DNA of 64,000 nucleotides, from assembly GCF_002020135.1 (NCBI RefSeq), contig NZ_MPZS01000002.1, positions 496,001-560,000 of the forward strand. The letters are read 5' to 3'. Position numbers and translations under genes: made by a program. The notes under the pieces were generated by a model. The model was not told the origin of the DNA. It did not search any database and saw only the letters and a program-made list of their open reading frames with translations. Within the stretch, counting starts at the first letter, position 1, and the number at the start of each line of letters is the position of its first letter. Origin of the DNA: Thioclava marina (lineage in GTDB: Bacteria > Pseudomonadota > Alphaproteobacteria > Rhodobacterales > Rhodobacteraceae). This document shows positions 53,099 to 62,017 of the stretch, piece by piece.

Positions 53099-53944
53099 TC
53101 ATCGGGTGAAGCGAAGAGCGATGCTGAATGAATAACTTGGTTTGGTTAGTCCGGCCGGTGCGCGCGGAAACGGGCTCGCAGCCTGCACCGCAGAGATCGC
53201 CGCGCGATCGAGGGCGGAATTTCCGGACGAGTTCAAGATCGACACGCCCGCAAGACGTCCCGCCAGCGTGACCGTCACCCTCAGTGTCACGGTGCCGCTC
53301 GCTCGTCCGGCGGCGGATGGATAGCTTTTGCGTCGCTCGATCCGGGACCGGATCTGTCCGTTGCCCCACTGCTGGATCAGATTGGCGCGCCGTTCAGCGG
53401 GTAGCGAAGTTGTGCTTTCCGATCGGCGCGTGCCGGCCGCCGTCTGACCGCCTAGGCCTTCGGCGCGCTGAGCCGTCGAATCGCGGCTTTGAGGGGCCGG
53501 CCTCTTCGGGGCGGGAGCCGCCTTGCGCGGAGGCGGTTCGGCTGTCTGCTGCTTGGGCTTGGGCTGCGGCGGCTTCGATACTTTCGGCGCGGCGGTGGTC
53601 GCCTCGACCTCGGGCTTCGGTTCAGGTGGCCGTTCCTGCGGCGGCGTCGATATCCGAGGCAGGTCAAGCATCGCGGGTAGAGGGGGCAATTCGATTTTCG
53701 GCATCTCGAGCCGAGGCGGGGGCAACGGCTCGGCGAGTTCCGGCATGGTTCTCGCCGGGTTGTCGAAACGCTCGACCATCTCCTGCACGGATGGGCTCGC
53801 GGCGGCGAGGCTGATCAAGCTGTCGCCCTCGGCCCCGGCCGAGCCGAGCCCCTTCGACTCGGGCCCCACCCAGAAAACGACGGCATGCACCGCGCAGGCG
53901 AGCGCGATGAAAAAGCTGAGTTCAACAAGGCCGCGCAGCGTCAT
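53099..53944 (-). CDS. tonB: TonB family energy transducer
   Basis: A 281-aa protein. One N-terminal membrane helix (residues about 7-25), a Pro/Lys/Glu-rich spacer (about 85-160) that spans the periplasm, and a C-terminal TonB domain (PSAAGRASGTVTLRVTVTLAGRLAGVSILNSSGNSALDRAAI) that contacts the receptor. It transmits energy from ExbB-ExbD to the outer-membrane receptor. It overlaps the exbD gene by ATGA. Confidence 0.92.
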   Translation of the reverse strand: MTLRGLVELSFFIALACAVHAVVFWVGPESKGLGSAGAEGDSLISLAAASPSVQEMVERFDNPARTMPELAEPLPPPRLEMPKIELPPLPAMLDLPRISTPPQERPPEPKPEVEATTAAPKVSKPPQPKPKQQTAEPPPRKAAPAPKRPAPQSRDSTAQRAEGLGGQTAAGTRRSESTTSLPAERRANLIQQWGNGQIRSRIERRKSYPSAAGRASGTVTLRVTVTLAGRLAGVSILNSSGNSALDRAAISAVQAASPFPRAPAGLTKPSYSFSIALRFTR

Positions 53945-54381
53945 TCTACCGCCTCTGACTGAACGACGAGATCGGTCTGGGCAAAGCCCGCTTGGCCGAG
54001 AGCCGGTAAAAGCCCGGCAATCCGCGCCACGGGCGCCTTGCTATCTGCGCGCAGGAACAGCCGGGGCGGCAACGCGTCACAATCATGCGCGGCGCAATAG
54101 CTCGCGCGTGCGCTCTGCAACGCGGCTATCAAGGGCGCGTCATTTGCAGCTTCGCCGCTCATCCCTTCGAGGTAGCCCAGCTGGCCGGACGCATCGAGAT
54201 AGAGTGTGAAATCAGCCGTCTGTTGTTCCTGATCCCGCGCGCTGGGGGGCGTGACGGGGAAAGGCTCGGGCGGAGCAAGCTGCGCCGAGATCAGAAAGAA
54301 AATCAGCAACAGGAAGACGACGTTGATCATCGGCAGGAGATTGGCGTCGTTGCCGCTTCTGCGCGGGTGTGGGAACTCCAT
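53941..54381 (-). CDS. exbD: ExbD family protein (second copy)
   Basis: A 146-aa protein: short cytoplasmic N-terminus, one membrane helix with the conserved LLPMINVVFLLLIFFL (the family's proton-carrying Asp of PxxD is Asn here, at PMIN), and a periplasmic domain with Cys-containing loop. The Asp-to-Asn change means this copy may not carry protons. It is preceded by a second exbD gene with the normal Asp. Confidence 0.88.
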   Translation of the reverse strand: MEFPHPRRSGNDANLLPMINVVFLLLIFFLISAQLAPPEPFPVTPPSARDQEQQTADFTLYLDASGQLGYLEGMSGEAANDAPLIAALQSARASYCAAHDCDALPPRLFLRADSKAPVARIAGLLPALGQAGFAQTDLVVQSEAVE

Positions 54382-54384
54382 CGC

Positions 54385-54765
54385 TCACTCCACCAGAACC
54401 AATCGGGTGAAGCCGGCGGCGCGCAGACTCTCGACCACCGAGACCAAACCCTGCAACGCCGCTTCGCGTCCGCGCAGCACCACCGGCGCGTCGGGTGTGC
54501 TGTCGATCGCGGCGAGTGCGGCCGGCAAACCCTCGATGGAGACGGGACTACCGTTGAGCTCAAGCCCCTCCCGGCCGATGTCGACAAGCCGCAGCGGGGC
54601 GGGATCTTGCCCGCCCTGCCCCGCCGCGTTGGCCAGCGGGACCGTGCTCTCCGAGATGAAGCGCGACGCCAGCATGAAGAAGACGAGCAGAAGAAAAACC
54701 ACGTCAATCATCGGCGTGAGGTTGGGCCGCCGCGCGGGACGGTGCGCCTCGAAACTCAGCATCAC
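54385..54765 (-). CDS. exbD: ExbD family protein (first copy)
   Basis: A 126-aa protein with the classic membrane motif NLTPMIDVVFLLLVFFML, where the Asp is the expected proton-path residue, and a small periplasmic domain. It overlaps exbB by ATGA and precedes the second exbD by 3 bases. Two different ExbD chains next to one ExbB suggests a mixed complex. Confidence 0.9.
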   Translation of the reverse strand: MMLSFEAHRPARRPNLTPMIDVVFLLLVFFMLASRFISESTVPLANAAGQGGQDPAPLRLVDIGREGLELNGSPVSIEGLPAALAAIDSTPDAPVVLRGREAALQGLVSVVESLRAAGFTRLVLVE

Positions 54766-55481
54766 TCCGCTCCCACGATCCGTGGCTGGGCTTGGGCTCC
54801 GTTCTCCTGGAGATCGCGGGCGGCGGACCGGGCCACGAAGACCCGCGTCGCTGCGTCTTCCATGTCGTGCCGCATCCTTTCGACCACGGAGTCGAACCAG
54901 GCGAGGGCGACCTGCGCGGGAATGGCGACAGCCATGCCTGCCGCCGTAGTCAGCAGCGCTTCCCAGATGCCCCCTGCAAGCGTCGCGGGGTCGGCGCGCG
55001 AGCCGGCCTCCTGAAGAGCCTGAAACGCTGAGATCATGCCGGTAACCGTGCCGAAAAGGCCGAGAAGCGGGCCGATCACCGCCGCCAGCTCGATGCCGCG
55101 CAGTCCTGCGCGTGCCTGAGCGAGCAGCTTCCGCGCAACGCGCACAGTTTCTTCCTGTGCCGCCTCGAGCGGCAACGCTGGGTCACGGGCCGCGACCATT
55201 GCCGCACGCACAAGTCGTGCGCGCCCGGAATGGCGGTTTGACAATTCCGCGACCGCCTCAGCGCGTTTTCCCTTCGACCAGAGTTCAAGCGCGCGTTCGC
55301 TATGGCGCCCGCCCGACCACGCGCCGAAGAGGATCAACCGCCACAGCTTCCACAGGATCACCGCGAGGGTCGCGACTGAGAGCGCAGCGATCGCCCACAT
55401 TGCAGGTCCGCCGAGCAGAACGAAATCGCGGATGCGCTCGAGGGTCGTAGCGAAAATCGGAGAGAGATCATTCGGGAACAT
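54762..55481 (-). CDS. exbB: ExbB/TolQ/MotA-family proton channel protein
   Basis: A 239-aa inner-membrane protein. A first helix (WAIAALSVATLAVILW), a long cytoplasmic loop and two late helices (AAVIGPLLGLFGTVTGMISAF and LLTTAAGMAVAIPAQVA) match ExbB. ATG 55481 follows AAGGAAA and avoids an improbable N-terminal extension. It is first in the operon exbB-exbD-exbD-tonB. Confidence 0.9.
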   Translation of the reverse strand: MFPNDLSPIFATTLERIRDFVLLGGPAMWAIAALSVATLAVILWKLWRLILFGAWSGGRHSERALELWSKGKRAEAVAELSNRHSGRARLVRAAMVAARDPALPLEAAQEETVRVARKLLAQARAGLRGIELAAVIGPLLGLFGTVTGMISAFQALQEAGSRADPATLAGGIWEALLTTAAGMAVAIPAQVALAWFDSVVERMRHDMEDAATRVFVARSAARDLQENGAQAQPRIVGAE

Positions 55482-55954
55482 CGTCTGTTTCCTTGGAACT
55501 TGTGCGTCTTGGAAGGAGGCCAAATTCAAGGACTTCAGATGAGTGAGGGTTTCGAAGCGATGGCTTCCGAACGGGAAGCCCGAGACATCCCCCCAAAGAG
55601 CACCCAATCATCCTCTATCCTCCAGCGAACTATTCGTGGCGTGGCTGATGATTGGCTGCGCACCGCGGTCTCACTATCGCGTTACCGGGCGCTTGACCAG
55701 ATATTAGTTTACTTTTTTCGTCGGAATTGTTCTGGATGGACTGGGTGTTCTTCCCGATGGACCGTCGCTGCGAACTATCCTCACCCGAAAGGCGTCAGAT
55801 CGCCCCCAGCGCTTTGGCCTGCCCCGGCTCGCGGGAGACGAGTGCTCCGCGCCTCGGGCGATTGCTCTGTCTGCGCCGATCGGCATGAGCACCAAGCGGG
55901 CTCTCGGAGGGATGGGCGAAAGTTCTGTGGCGGGTCCCATCGAATGAGCCCCCC
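55482..55954. other. Intergenic region upstream of exbB
   Basis: 473 bases without a credible gene, between exbB and the stop of the downstream-facing amidase gene. A perfect 7-bp inverted repeat GGCTTCC-N5-GGAAGCC (55562-55580) lies about 80 bases upstream of exbB and could be an operator. No recognised iron-box motif was seen. Confidence 0.4.
55562..55580 (-). promoter_or_regulatory. Inverted repeat in the exbB upstream region
   Basis: GGCTTCC (55562-55568) and GGAAGCC (55574-55580) with loop GAACG. Candidate operator or leader hairpin of the exb-ton operon. Confidence 0.35.
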
Positions 55955-56728
55955 TTACTCCAAGCTCCGCAAATCGTCGAACTGGACCGAGATTGCTTCT
56001 TTTGGATAATCCGTCGGCTCCGGCACGTCCGCAATAAGCATTGCCGGCCCTCTTCCGGCCTGCGCCAAAGCTTGTCCGTCGGAACCCGCAATCACCGATA
56101 GGCCGCCGAAGACGACTTCTCGATCAGGGCCTGAGTAGTTTGCATAGACAACCACTGCAGCGTTCTCGCTCGCGCGGGCCCGCACAAGCAGATCAGGGGC
56201 GTGATCATAGCCAACCGGGTTCGCCGTGGGCACAAGGATCAACTCGGCCCCGGCTCTTGCCAAGGCGCGTGCATGTTCAGGGAACTCGATATCGTAGCAT
56301 ATCAGCAGCCCCGTCCGGGTGCCGTTCAGGTCGAAAACTGGCGGTGGCTCGGTGCCGAAAGCGAAGCTCGCTCGCTCCATGTCACCGAAAAGCTGAATCT
56401 TGCGATAGTGGCCGACCCGCGCGCCGGTCTTGTCGACCACAGAGGCCGCGTTGAACACATCATCGTCCAGCCGCTCTGCCCAGCCATAACAAATAGCGCA
56501 GCCGTTTTTGCGCGCGATGTCACCCATCGCCTTGCACCAAGAGCCCCCCAATGGCTGCGCCTGCGAGCGATGGTCCTCGGGCCGATTATAGCCAGGCAGG
56601 ATCAGCTCTGGAAGCACGACCATATCAACGCCAAGCGAGGACAAACCGTCTACCCAGGTCTCGATAATCGCAAATATCTGAGCCGGGTCAGAAGAGAGCG
56701 GTTGCGGTTGAACGATCGCGACTCTCAT
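55955..56728 (-). CDS. Nitrilase-family (C-N hydrolase) amidase
   Basis: A 257-aa cytoplasmic enzyme with the complete triad: Glu41 (LPELILPGYN), Lys110 (HYRKIQLFG) and Cys144 (LICYDIEF). By eye it resembles the amidase at 26735-27526 in length and motif wording. ATG 56728 is used because a GGAGG sits 6 bases upstream; ATG 56740 would place that site inside the gene. It is the last gene of the operon with the glutamine-synthetase-like ligase, so hydrolysis of a gamma-glutamyl amide or another amide made in that pathway is possible. Confidence 0.87.
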   Translation of the reverse strand: MRVAIVQPQPLSSDPAQIFAIIETWVDGLSSLGVDMVVLPELILPGYNRPEDHRSQAQPLGGSWCKAMGDIARKNGCAICYGWAERLDDDVFNAASVVDKTGARVGHYRKIQLFGDMERASFAFGTEPPPVFDLNGTRTGLLICYDIEFPEHARALARAGAELILVPTANPVGYDHAPDLLVRARASENAAVVVYANYSGPDREVVFGGLSVIAGSDGQALAQAGRGPAMLIADVPEPTDYPKEAISVQFDDLRSLE

Positions 56729-56782
56729 GTCTGCCTCCATTTTCCGCGGGCAAGGTGATCGAGCGTGTTGCAGGCCACCCGA

Positions 56783-57958
56783 TCAGAGCGCAGCTCGCAA
56801 GATCTGCTCGACACCGGCCTCATTGAGGGGGATCGGATTTCCCAAGGCGCACGGGTCTCGCAATGCATCAGCAACCAAGCCGGGGATTTCGGTTTCGTCC
56901 ACGTTCACGCCCATCTTGCTCAGGCTCGACGGCATATCGACCCGCGCCTGCAACGTCTCGAGCCAAGAAAGAACGGCCGCACCGGGATCGCTTCCCTCCA
57001 GACGCAATTCATGCGCGAGCGTCGCCATCTGTTCGCTGACAGCGGGGAGATTGAAGCGGAGCACATGGGGCATCAAGACCGCGTTGAGCATGCCGTGATG
57101 CGCATCGTAACGCGCGCCCAACGGATGCGCCAAGGCATGAACCGCCCCAAGCCCTTTTTGCAGAGCCGTGCAAGCCATCGCTGATGCAACAAGCATATTC
57201 GAGCGCGCAGTAAGGTTGCCCGGCTCCGAATAGGCAGACGCCAAAGCGCCGTCGATCATCTTCAAAGCCGTAAGCGCCAAGCCATCGGCCATCGGGTGCC
57301 ATCCCGGTGCGCATAGTGCTTCGAGTGCATGCGAGAGCGCATCCATGCCCGTTGCGGCCGTCAGAACAGGCGGCAGGCCGACCGTGAGCTCAGGGTCGAG
57401 GATGACCAGTTCGGGCAACATCTTGGGGTGGAAGATGATGACCTTGCGGTGGCTGTCAGTATCGGTGATCACCGACGACCTTCCGAATTCAGAGCCCGTC
57501 CCTGCAGTGGTCGGGAGTGCGATGACCGGCAGCATCCCATTTGTCTGAACGCGCCGGAAATTGTCGCCGATGTCTTCGAAATCCAACAGCGGACGGGTTT
57601 GCCCCGCCATCATCGCCACGGCCTTGGCGGCATCCATCGCGGACCCACCGCCGATCGCGATGACGCAATCGTGGCCGCCTTTGCGCAATACCTCGCACCC
57701 GGCGACGACATTTTCGCCGGTCGGGTTCGGCTGCACTTCACAGAAGAAACCGGAGGCGATGCCAGCGGCTTTGAGCGTTTGCTGTGCCCCAGTGATGATT
57801 GAAGACGCGGCCAGACCTCTATCGGTGATGATAAGCGGTGCTTTTCCGCCAATCTCCGCCAAAGCGCCCGGCAGATCGGACAGACGCCCGGCGCCGAACC
57901 AGACCAGCGTCGGAAAGCTCCAGCGGGTTTGAAGATTTGCGAAATCGTATTCGGTCAT
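56783..57958 (-). CDS. Iron-containing (group III) alcohol dehydrogenase
   Basis: A 391-aa enzyme. The NAD(P)-binding motif GGGSAMDAAKAVA and PTTAGTGSE are present, and the metal ligands lie in TGMDALSHALEAL, HALAHPLGARYDAHHG. Members oxidise or reduce small alcohols and aldehydes, such as 1,3-propanediol or gamma-hydroxybutyrate. In an amine-catabolic operon it could oxidise the alcohol part of an amino alcohol or reduce an aminoaldehyde product. It is between the permease and the amidase genes. Confidence 0.9.
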   Translation of the reverse strand: MTEYDFANLQTRWSFPTLVWFGAGRLSDLPGALAEIGGKAPLIITDRGLAASSIITGAQQTLKAAGIASGFFCEVQPNPTGENVVAGCEVLRKGGHDCVIAIGGGSAMDAAKAVAMMAGQTRPLLDFEDIGDNFRRVQTNGMLPVIALPTTAGTGSEFGRSSVITDTDSHRKVIIFHPKMLPELVILDPELTVGLPPVLTAATGMDALSHALEALCAPGWHPMADGLALTALKMIDGALASAYSEPGNLTARSNMLVASAMACTALQKGLGAVHALAHPLGARYDAHHGMLNAVLMPHVLRFNLPAVSEQMATLAHELRLEGSDPGAAVLSWLETLQARVDMPSSLSKMGVNVDETEIPGLVADALRDPCALGNPIPLNEAGVEQILRAAL

Positions 57959-57979
57959 CGAGTTTTCCTGTCAGATTGA

Positions 57980-58813
57980 TCAGCTATCGGCGATCTTGCT
58001 CAGGCGACGACGAGCGGCACGTTTGCGCAGTCTGTCGACAGCAAAGATCAACACCAAGGCTGGCATGAAGGTCAGAGTGGCAAGTGCCGGATAGATCGGG
58101 GAAGAGCCCACTGCGATCCCTGAAAAGACGAAAGTCGGCAAAGTGCGCGTCGAGCCCGAGAGGCTGTAAGTTATGTAGAAATTCCCCCAGGAGAGCAGGA
58201 AAGCAAAAACCGCTGCAGAGAAAATACCCGGCCAGATCAGCGGGAGCGTTATCTCTCGCAAAATCTGCCAGCGGGTCGCCCCCGCATCCTCGGCGGCATA
58301 GTCGAGCGTGTTGTCATAGCCTTGCATTTGCACCGAGATGATCACGATGCAGAAAGGCGTGATGTAGATGACATGCCCGATCACTGCAGACCAAAGCCCC
58401 GGCGACAAATTCAGCCATCCAGCCAGAACCGAAAACCACAAGAGCATCACGACGCCCAACAGCAGTTGCGGGAACAGGAGCGGTGCGAAGGTCAGGATCC
58501 GGAAGCCCCACTGGAAGCGGAACTTGTAGCGGGTCCAGGCGAAGGCTCCGCCAATGCCCAGAAGCGTGGCGAACAGCGTTGCCAGAACCGCCAGGAGTGC
58601 AGAGTTCCCCAGCGACGACCAGAAGTCGCGATCTGCCAGCAGCTCTCCATACCAGCGCGTCGAAAACTCCGGGATCGGCCAGGATAGAAAGCGGCTCTTG
58701 GTGAAAGAGAAAAGAACGAGCGTGGCAATCGGAATGTAGAAGAAAATAAGCGCCGCGATCACCGAGCCATACAGCACGACATCCGCAATCCGCTTTTCCA
58801 TGAGATCAGTCAT
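57980..58813 (-). CDS. PotC-like ABC permease, transporter 3
   Basis: A 277-aa inner-membrane permease. It has the coupling loop YAAEDAGATRWQILREITLPLIWPG and the late FAFLLSWGNFYITYSLSGSTRTLP. It overlaps the PotB-like gene by 8 bases. Confidence 0.92.
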   Translation of the reverse strand: MTDLMEKRIADVVLYGSVIAALIFFYIPIATLVLFSFTKSRFLSWPIPEFSTRWYGELLADRDFWSSLGNSALLAVLATLFATLLGIGGAFAWTRYKFRFQWGFRILTFAPLLFPQLLLGVVMLLWFSVLAGWLNLSPGLWSAVIGHVIYITPFCIVIISVQMQGYDNTLDYAAEDAGATRWQILREITLPLIWPGIFSAAVFAFLLSWGNFYITYSLSGSTRTLPTFVFSGIAVGSSPIYPALATLTFMPALVLIFAVDRLRKRAARRRLSKIADS

Positions 58814-59678
58814 TTGCCACCCTCCGAGCCTGCCAGAGAGCGACCGCTCCGAACACCGTCAAAGCCGCTGCACCGATCACGATCAGAACGAGCGTCAGAG
58901 CCGCCCCAAGCGGCCAGTTGACCCTGGTTTCGAAACTCTGCCGGATCAGCTCTGCCGCGAGTGGAGAGGTCCCGCCCCCCATAACCTTGGGTTCGAGGAA
59001 AACCCCGAGACTTAGGACAAACACCAAGACCGCACCCGCCCAGATGCCGGGTTTGGCAAGCGGCAAAGTCACCTCGACAAAGGCTCGCAACCGCGAGGCG
59101 CCGGCATCGCGTGCCGCCAGCACCAGATCCCCGTCGATCCGCGCCATCGAAAGCGCAACCGTGAAGATCGTGTAGGGTAGCAAATTGTAGACCATGCCGA
59201 TCATCGTCGCGTTCGGCGTGAACAGCACGTTCACCGAAGCGGCCGGAAATCCAATCGCCTCGAGCGTGCCGTTCAACACGCCTGAGCGGTCGAGAAACAG
59301 AACCCAACCGAAGGTCTTCAGAACGGCGTCTGTGAGAAAGGCAAAGACCATCAACAGGGTGATATGGTCGGACCAACGCGACAGCCGATGGAGCATGCCA
59401 TAAGCGATCGGGATCGCCAGGACCGTGCAGAGCAAAGTGCAGATCAGCGCCATCACCAAGGTGCGCCACATGATCGTCCAGTAATGGACCTGGCTGAACA
59501 CGTCGGTCCAGACCTTCAGATCCCAGGTCCAGACCAGACGATAGTATTGGGTGCCCTGAAAGCTCAGAAGCGCCGTCATGATCAGCGGGATCACGAAGAA
59601 CAGCCCCATCAGCAGCAAGAGCGGCAAGGTCGACAGGCGCAACGCTCCGTCTCGCCAGGATTTCTGTATCTCAGCCAT
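58806..59678 (-). CDS. PotB-like ABC permease, transporter 3
   Basis: A 290-aa inner-membrane permease with DAVLKTFGWVLFLDRSGVLN, the coupling loop LAARDAGASRLRAFVEVTLPLAKPG and FVLSLGVFLEPKVMGGG. It starts 3 bases after the ATPase stop. Confidence 0.92.
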   Translation of the reverse strand: MAEIQKSWRDGALRLSTLPLLLLMGLFFVIPLIMTALLSFQGTQYYRLVWTWDLKVWTDVFSQVHYWTIMWRTLVMALICTLLCTVLAIPIAYGMLHRLSRWSDHITLLMVFAFLTDAVLKTFGWVLFLDRSGVLNGTLEAIGFPAASVNVLFTPNATMIGMVYNLLPYTIFTVALSMARIDGDLVLAARDAGASRLRAFVEVTLPLAKPGIWAGAVLVFVLSLGVFLEPKVMGGGTSPLAAELIRQSFETRVNWPLGAALTLVLIVIGAAALTVFGAVALWQARRVAND

Positions 59679-59681
59679 CGC

Positions 59682-60770
59682 TCAGGCCCCCACAGCGAAC
59701 AGGTCGCCCAGCGCGAGACCGAGCCTCACGGCATCGCCCTGCTTTGCGGGCAGAGTGGAGGTGCCGGGGATATCCATCACGATTTCGGTGCCAGCCGCTG
59801 CGATCCGATACTGGATGGAAGCGCCACGGATGAAATACTCGTTCACCGTGCCGACAATGGTGCATTCGGCATTCTCGCCTTGCGGAAGCAGGCGCAGCAT
59901 TTCCGGCCGTATCATAAGCGCCGCATCGCCTCCTGCTGCAACTCCGGGCGCCACCTGATCGGCTGAAAGGAGAGGTTCGGTGCAATCCAGTATCTCGCAC
60001 GAGAACCGGAACCCCTCGCCAACTCGCGTGACCTTGGCGGGCAAGAGATTGGTGTCTCCGATGAACCCGGCAACGAAGGCATCCGCGGGGCGATAGTAGA
60101 TTTCGGATGGCGCACCCAGCTGCACAATCCGTCCCGCGCGCATCACGCAGATCCGATCGGCGAGCATCATCGCTTCCTCGAGATCGTGAGTGACGTGAAC
60201 GAAACTCGTCCCGACATGGCGGTGCAGGTGTTTGAGTTCTGCCTGCAGGGATTTCTTCAGCTTCGCGTCGAGCGCGCTCATCGGTTCGTCGAGCAGCAGC
60301 ACCGGAGGTTGCGACACCATGGAACGGGCGAGCGCCACGCGCTGCTGTTCGCCTCCCGACAGCTCATGCGGAAATCGGTTGAGATAGCTTTCCTTGAGGT
60401 GCATCAGCTCCAACATTCTGCGCACCGCAGTGTCGATTTCCGATTTCGGGCGTTTGGCAAGATGAAGCGGAAAGCCGATATTCTGCGCGACGGTCTTGTG
60501 AGGAAACAGCGCGAGTTTCTGAAACACCATCCGCGTCGGTCGGGCCGAGGCGGGTATCCCCGCCATGTCCTTTCCGTCGATCACGAGGCTGCCCGCCGAG
60601 AGATCCTCAAATCCGGCGAGGATCTTGAGCAGCGATGTCTTTCCGCACCCTGATGGTCCGACGAGCGCCAGAAATTCACCGTTCGCGACTTCCAGAGAGA
60701 TATCGGAAAGCGCGCGATAGGTGCCGTAGTATTTTTCGATTCCGGAGGCTTTGATGATGGGAGAAACCAA
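59682..60770 (-). CDS. Polyamine-type (PotA-like) ABC ATPase, transporter 3
   Basis: A 362-aa ATPase: Walker A GPSGCGKT (38-45), Q-loop FQKLALFPHK, signature LSGGEQQR, Walker B LLLDEPMSALD, switch HVTHDLEEA, and a TOBE-like tail. No ATG lies at the expected N-terminus; TTG 60770 (with AGGAA upstream) is the best start, and a GTT right after it would be Val. The longer open frame upstream to 60899 runs into the binding-protein gene in another frame. An inefficient TTG start would lower ATPase relative to binding protein. Confidence 0.85.
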   Translation of the reverse strand: MVSPIIKASGIEKYYGTYRALSDISLEVANGEFLALVGPSGCGKTSLLKILAGFEDLSAGSLVIDGKDMAGIPASARPTRMVFQKLALFPHKTVAQNIGFPLHLAKRPKSEIDTAVRRMLELMHLKESYLNRFPHELSGGEQQRVALARSMVSQPPVLLLDEPMSALDAKLKKSLQAELKHLHRHVGTSFVHVTHDLEEAMMLADRICVMRAGRIVQLGAPSEIYYRPADAFVAGFIGDTNLLPAKVTRVGEGFRFSCEILDCTEPLLSADQVAPGVAAGGDAALMIRPEMLRLLPQGENAECTIVGTVNEYFIRGASIQYRIAAAGTEIVMDIPGTSTLPAKQGDAVRLGLALGDLFAVGA

Positions 60771-60797
60771 GGGGGGAGTTCCTGTCTCAGAAATAGA

Positions 60798-60823
60798 GCA
60801 AGGGCGGCGAAAGCCACCCTTGC
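60798..60823 (-). other. Intercistronic hairpin after binding-protein gene, transporter 3
   Basis: In the minus-strand RNA, an 11-bp stem GCAAGGGUGGC...GCCGCCCUUGC closes a UUUC loop. The one DNA mismatch is a U-G wobble in the RNA of the transcribed strand. It lies between the binding-protein stop (60835) and the ATPase start (60770). Confidence 0.6.
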
Positions 60824-60834
60824 AAAGCAGTAGT

Positions 60835-61944
60835 TCAACGCGCGGCGGCCAGTTCCTGAGACCAAATCTCAAGCATCTGGTCGATGTTCGGAGCGACATT
60901 GTGGAAGTGGGACTTGTCCCAGGCCTCCCACATGTAATCCATCTGCAGCACGTCTTTCTGCTCGTCCGTGAACAACGCCTCGGCCTTCTGCGACGGGACG
61001 AGGTTGCAGGTCGCTTCCGTCCAGGCGAGCTTGACGGCGACCTCGGGCGAGGTCAGATCGCGCAAGAGCGCTTTGGCCTTCGCGTCATCGACCGGATCTT
61101 TCACGATGCCGCCCGCTTCCATCCAGATGATACCCTGCTTCAGGCCGTCTTTCGGCTCGGGCACGATCGACATGATCTCTTTCTGTCCATCCTTGCGCAG
61201 CGCCGAGGTGCAGTAGGTCCCACCGCCGATCAGGGTCCTGAACGAGCCGTCCATCAAGCCTTTTTGCGCGACCGACAGGTCACCGACGATCGCCCGTGTA
61301 TTCTTGAAGAGCGCGCGCAGCACCAAGCGGATCTCGTTGAGCTCGGCGTCATCGAGCTCCTTGTAGGGGTCGATCCCGGCGTAGAGCGCCATCGGCATGA
61401 TCGGCCAGTCACCCCAGTCGAGCACGCATATCTTGTCCTTGTAGGCTGGATCGAAGCAAGGCGCGTAGCTGCGCCAGCTTTCGAGCTTGTCATATTTGGT
61501 GTTGACGGTCGGCCCGACCCACCCCCAACGCGTCGGAAGACCCGTTGTCTTTCCCTCGAAGTTGAGCGGCTCGAAAGGCGCGCGAAACTGCGGATAGAAG
61601 CTGTCGTAGACATCGGCGAACTCGGCATCGTCGAGAAATTCTCCGATACCCGCCGGCCCCATGCGCTGCACCCAGGGGCTGTCGGTTGCGACCACATCAA
61701 AGTCACGCCACGCACCTGCCGCGAGCTTCGCGAAGCCGCCGGGACTGTCGGTGATAAGGTCGATCGAAATCGAGACGTCATTCGCCTCCTCGAAAGGCTT
61801 GATGATGTCGGGGCTGTCATAGCCCTCCCAGCACATGAACTTCATCGATGTGGCGGCCTGCGCGGACCGAGGCATCAGGCCAGCACCCGCGAGCCCGGCG
61901 GCACCCATGCCTTGCAGGAAAGTGCGGCGATTGGGCGAAAACAT
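60835..61944 (-). CDS. Polyamine-type binding protein with Tat signal, transporter 3
   Basis: A 369-aa periplasmic protein of the PotD/PotF class. The twin-arginine signal NRRTFLQGMGAAGLAG ends near AQA. Mature landmarks are MKFMCWEGYDSPDIIKPFEE and VNTKYDKLESWRS. ATG 61944 is preferred because AAGGGA lies 6 bases upstream; ATG 61968 has no spacing. The gene is second in the operon, after the ligase. Confidence 0.9.
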   Translation of the reverse strand: MFSPNRRTFLQGMGAAGLAGAGLMPRSAQAATSMKFMCWEGYDSPDIIKPFEEANDVSISIDLITDSPGGFAKLAAGAWRDFDVVATDSPWVQRMGPAGIGEFLDDAEFADVYDSFYPQFRAPFEPLNFEGKTTGLPTRWGWVGPTVNTKYDKLESWRSYAPCFDPAYKDKICVLDWGDWPIMPMALYAGIDPYKELDDAELNEIRLVLRALFKNTRAIVGDLSVAQKGLMDGSFRTLIGGGTYCTSALRKDGQKEIMSIVPEPKDGLKQGIIWMEAGGIVKDPVDDAKAKALLRDLTSPEVAVKLAWTEATCNLVPSQKAEALFTDEQKDVLQMDYMWEAWDKSHFHNVAPNIDQMLEIWSQELAAAR

Positions 61945-62017
61945 TGGTATTCCCTTGGACTTTGTCATCTCTCTTAACTCCCGGTTGGTTTGATCTAGGC
62001 CCGTTTTTTTGTTTGTT

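Noticed and set aside
55500-56009. 169-codon plus-strand frame upstream of exbB
   Set aside because: It runs across an inverted repeat into an amidase gene on the other strand, with no domain and biased composition.
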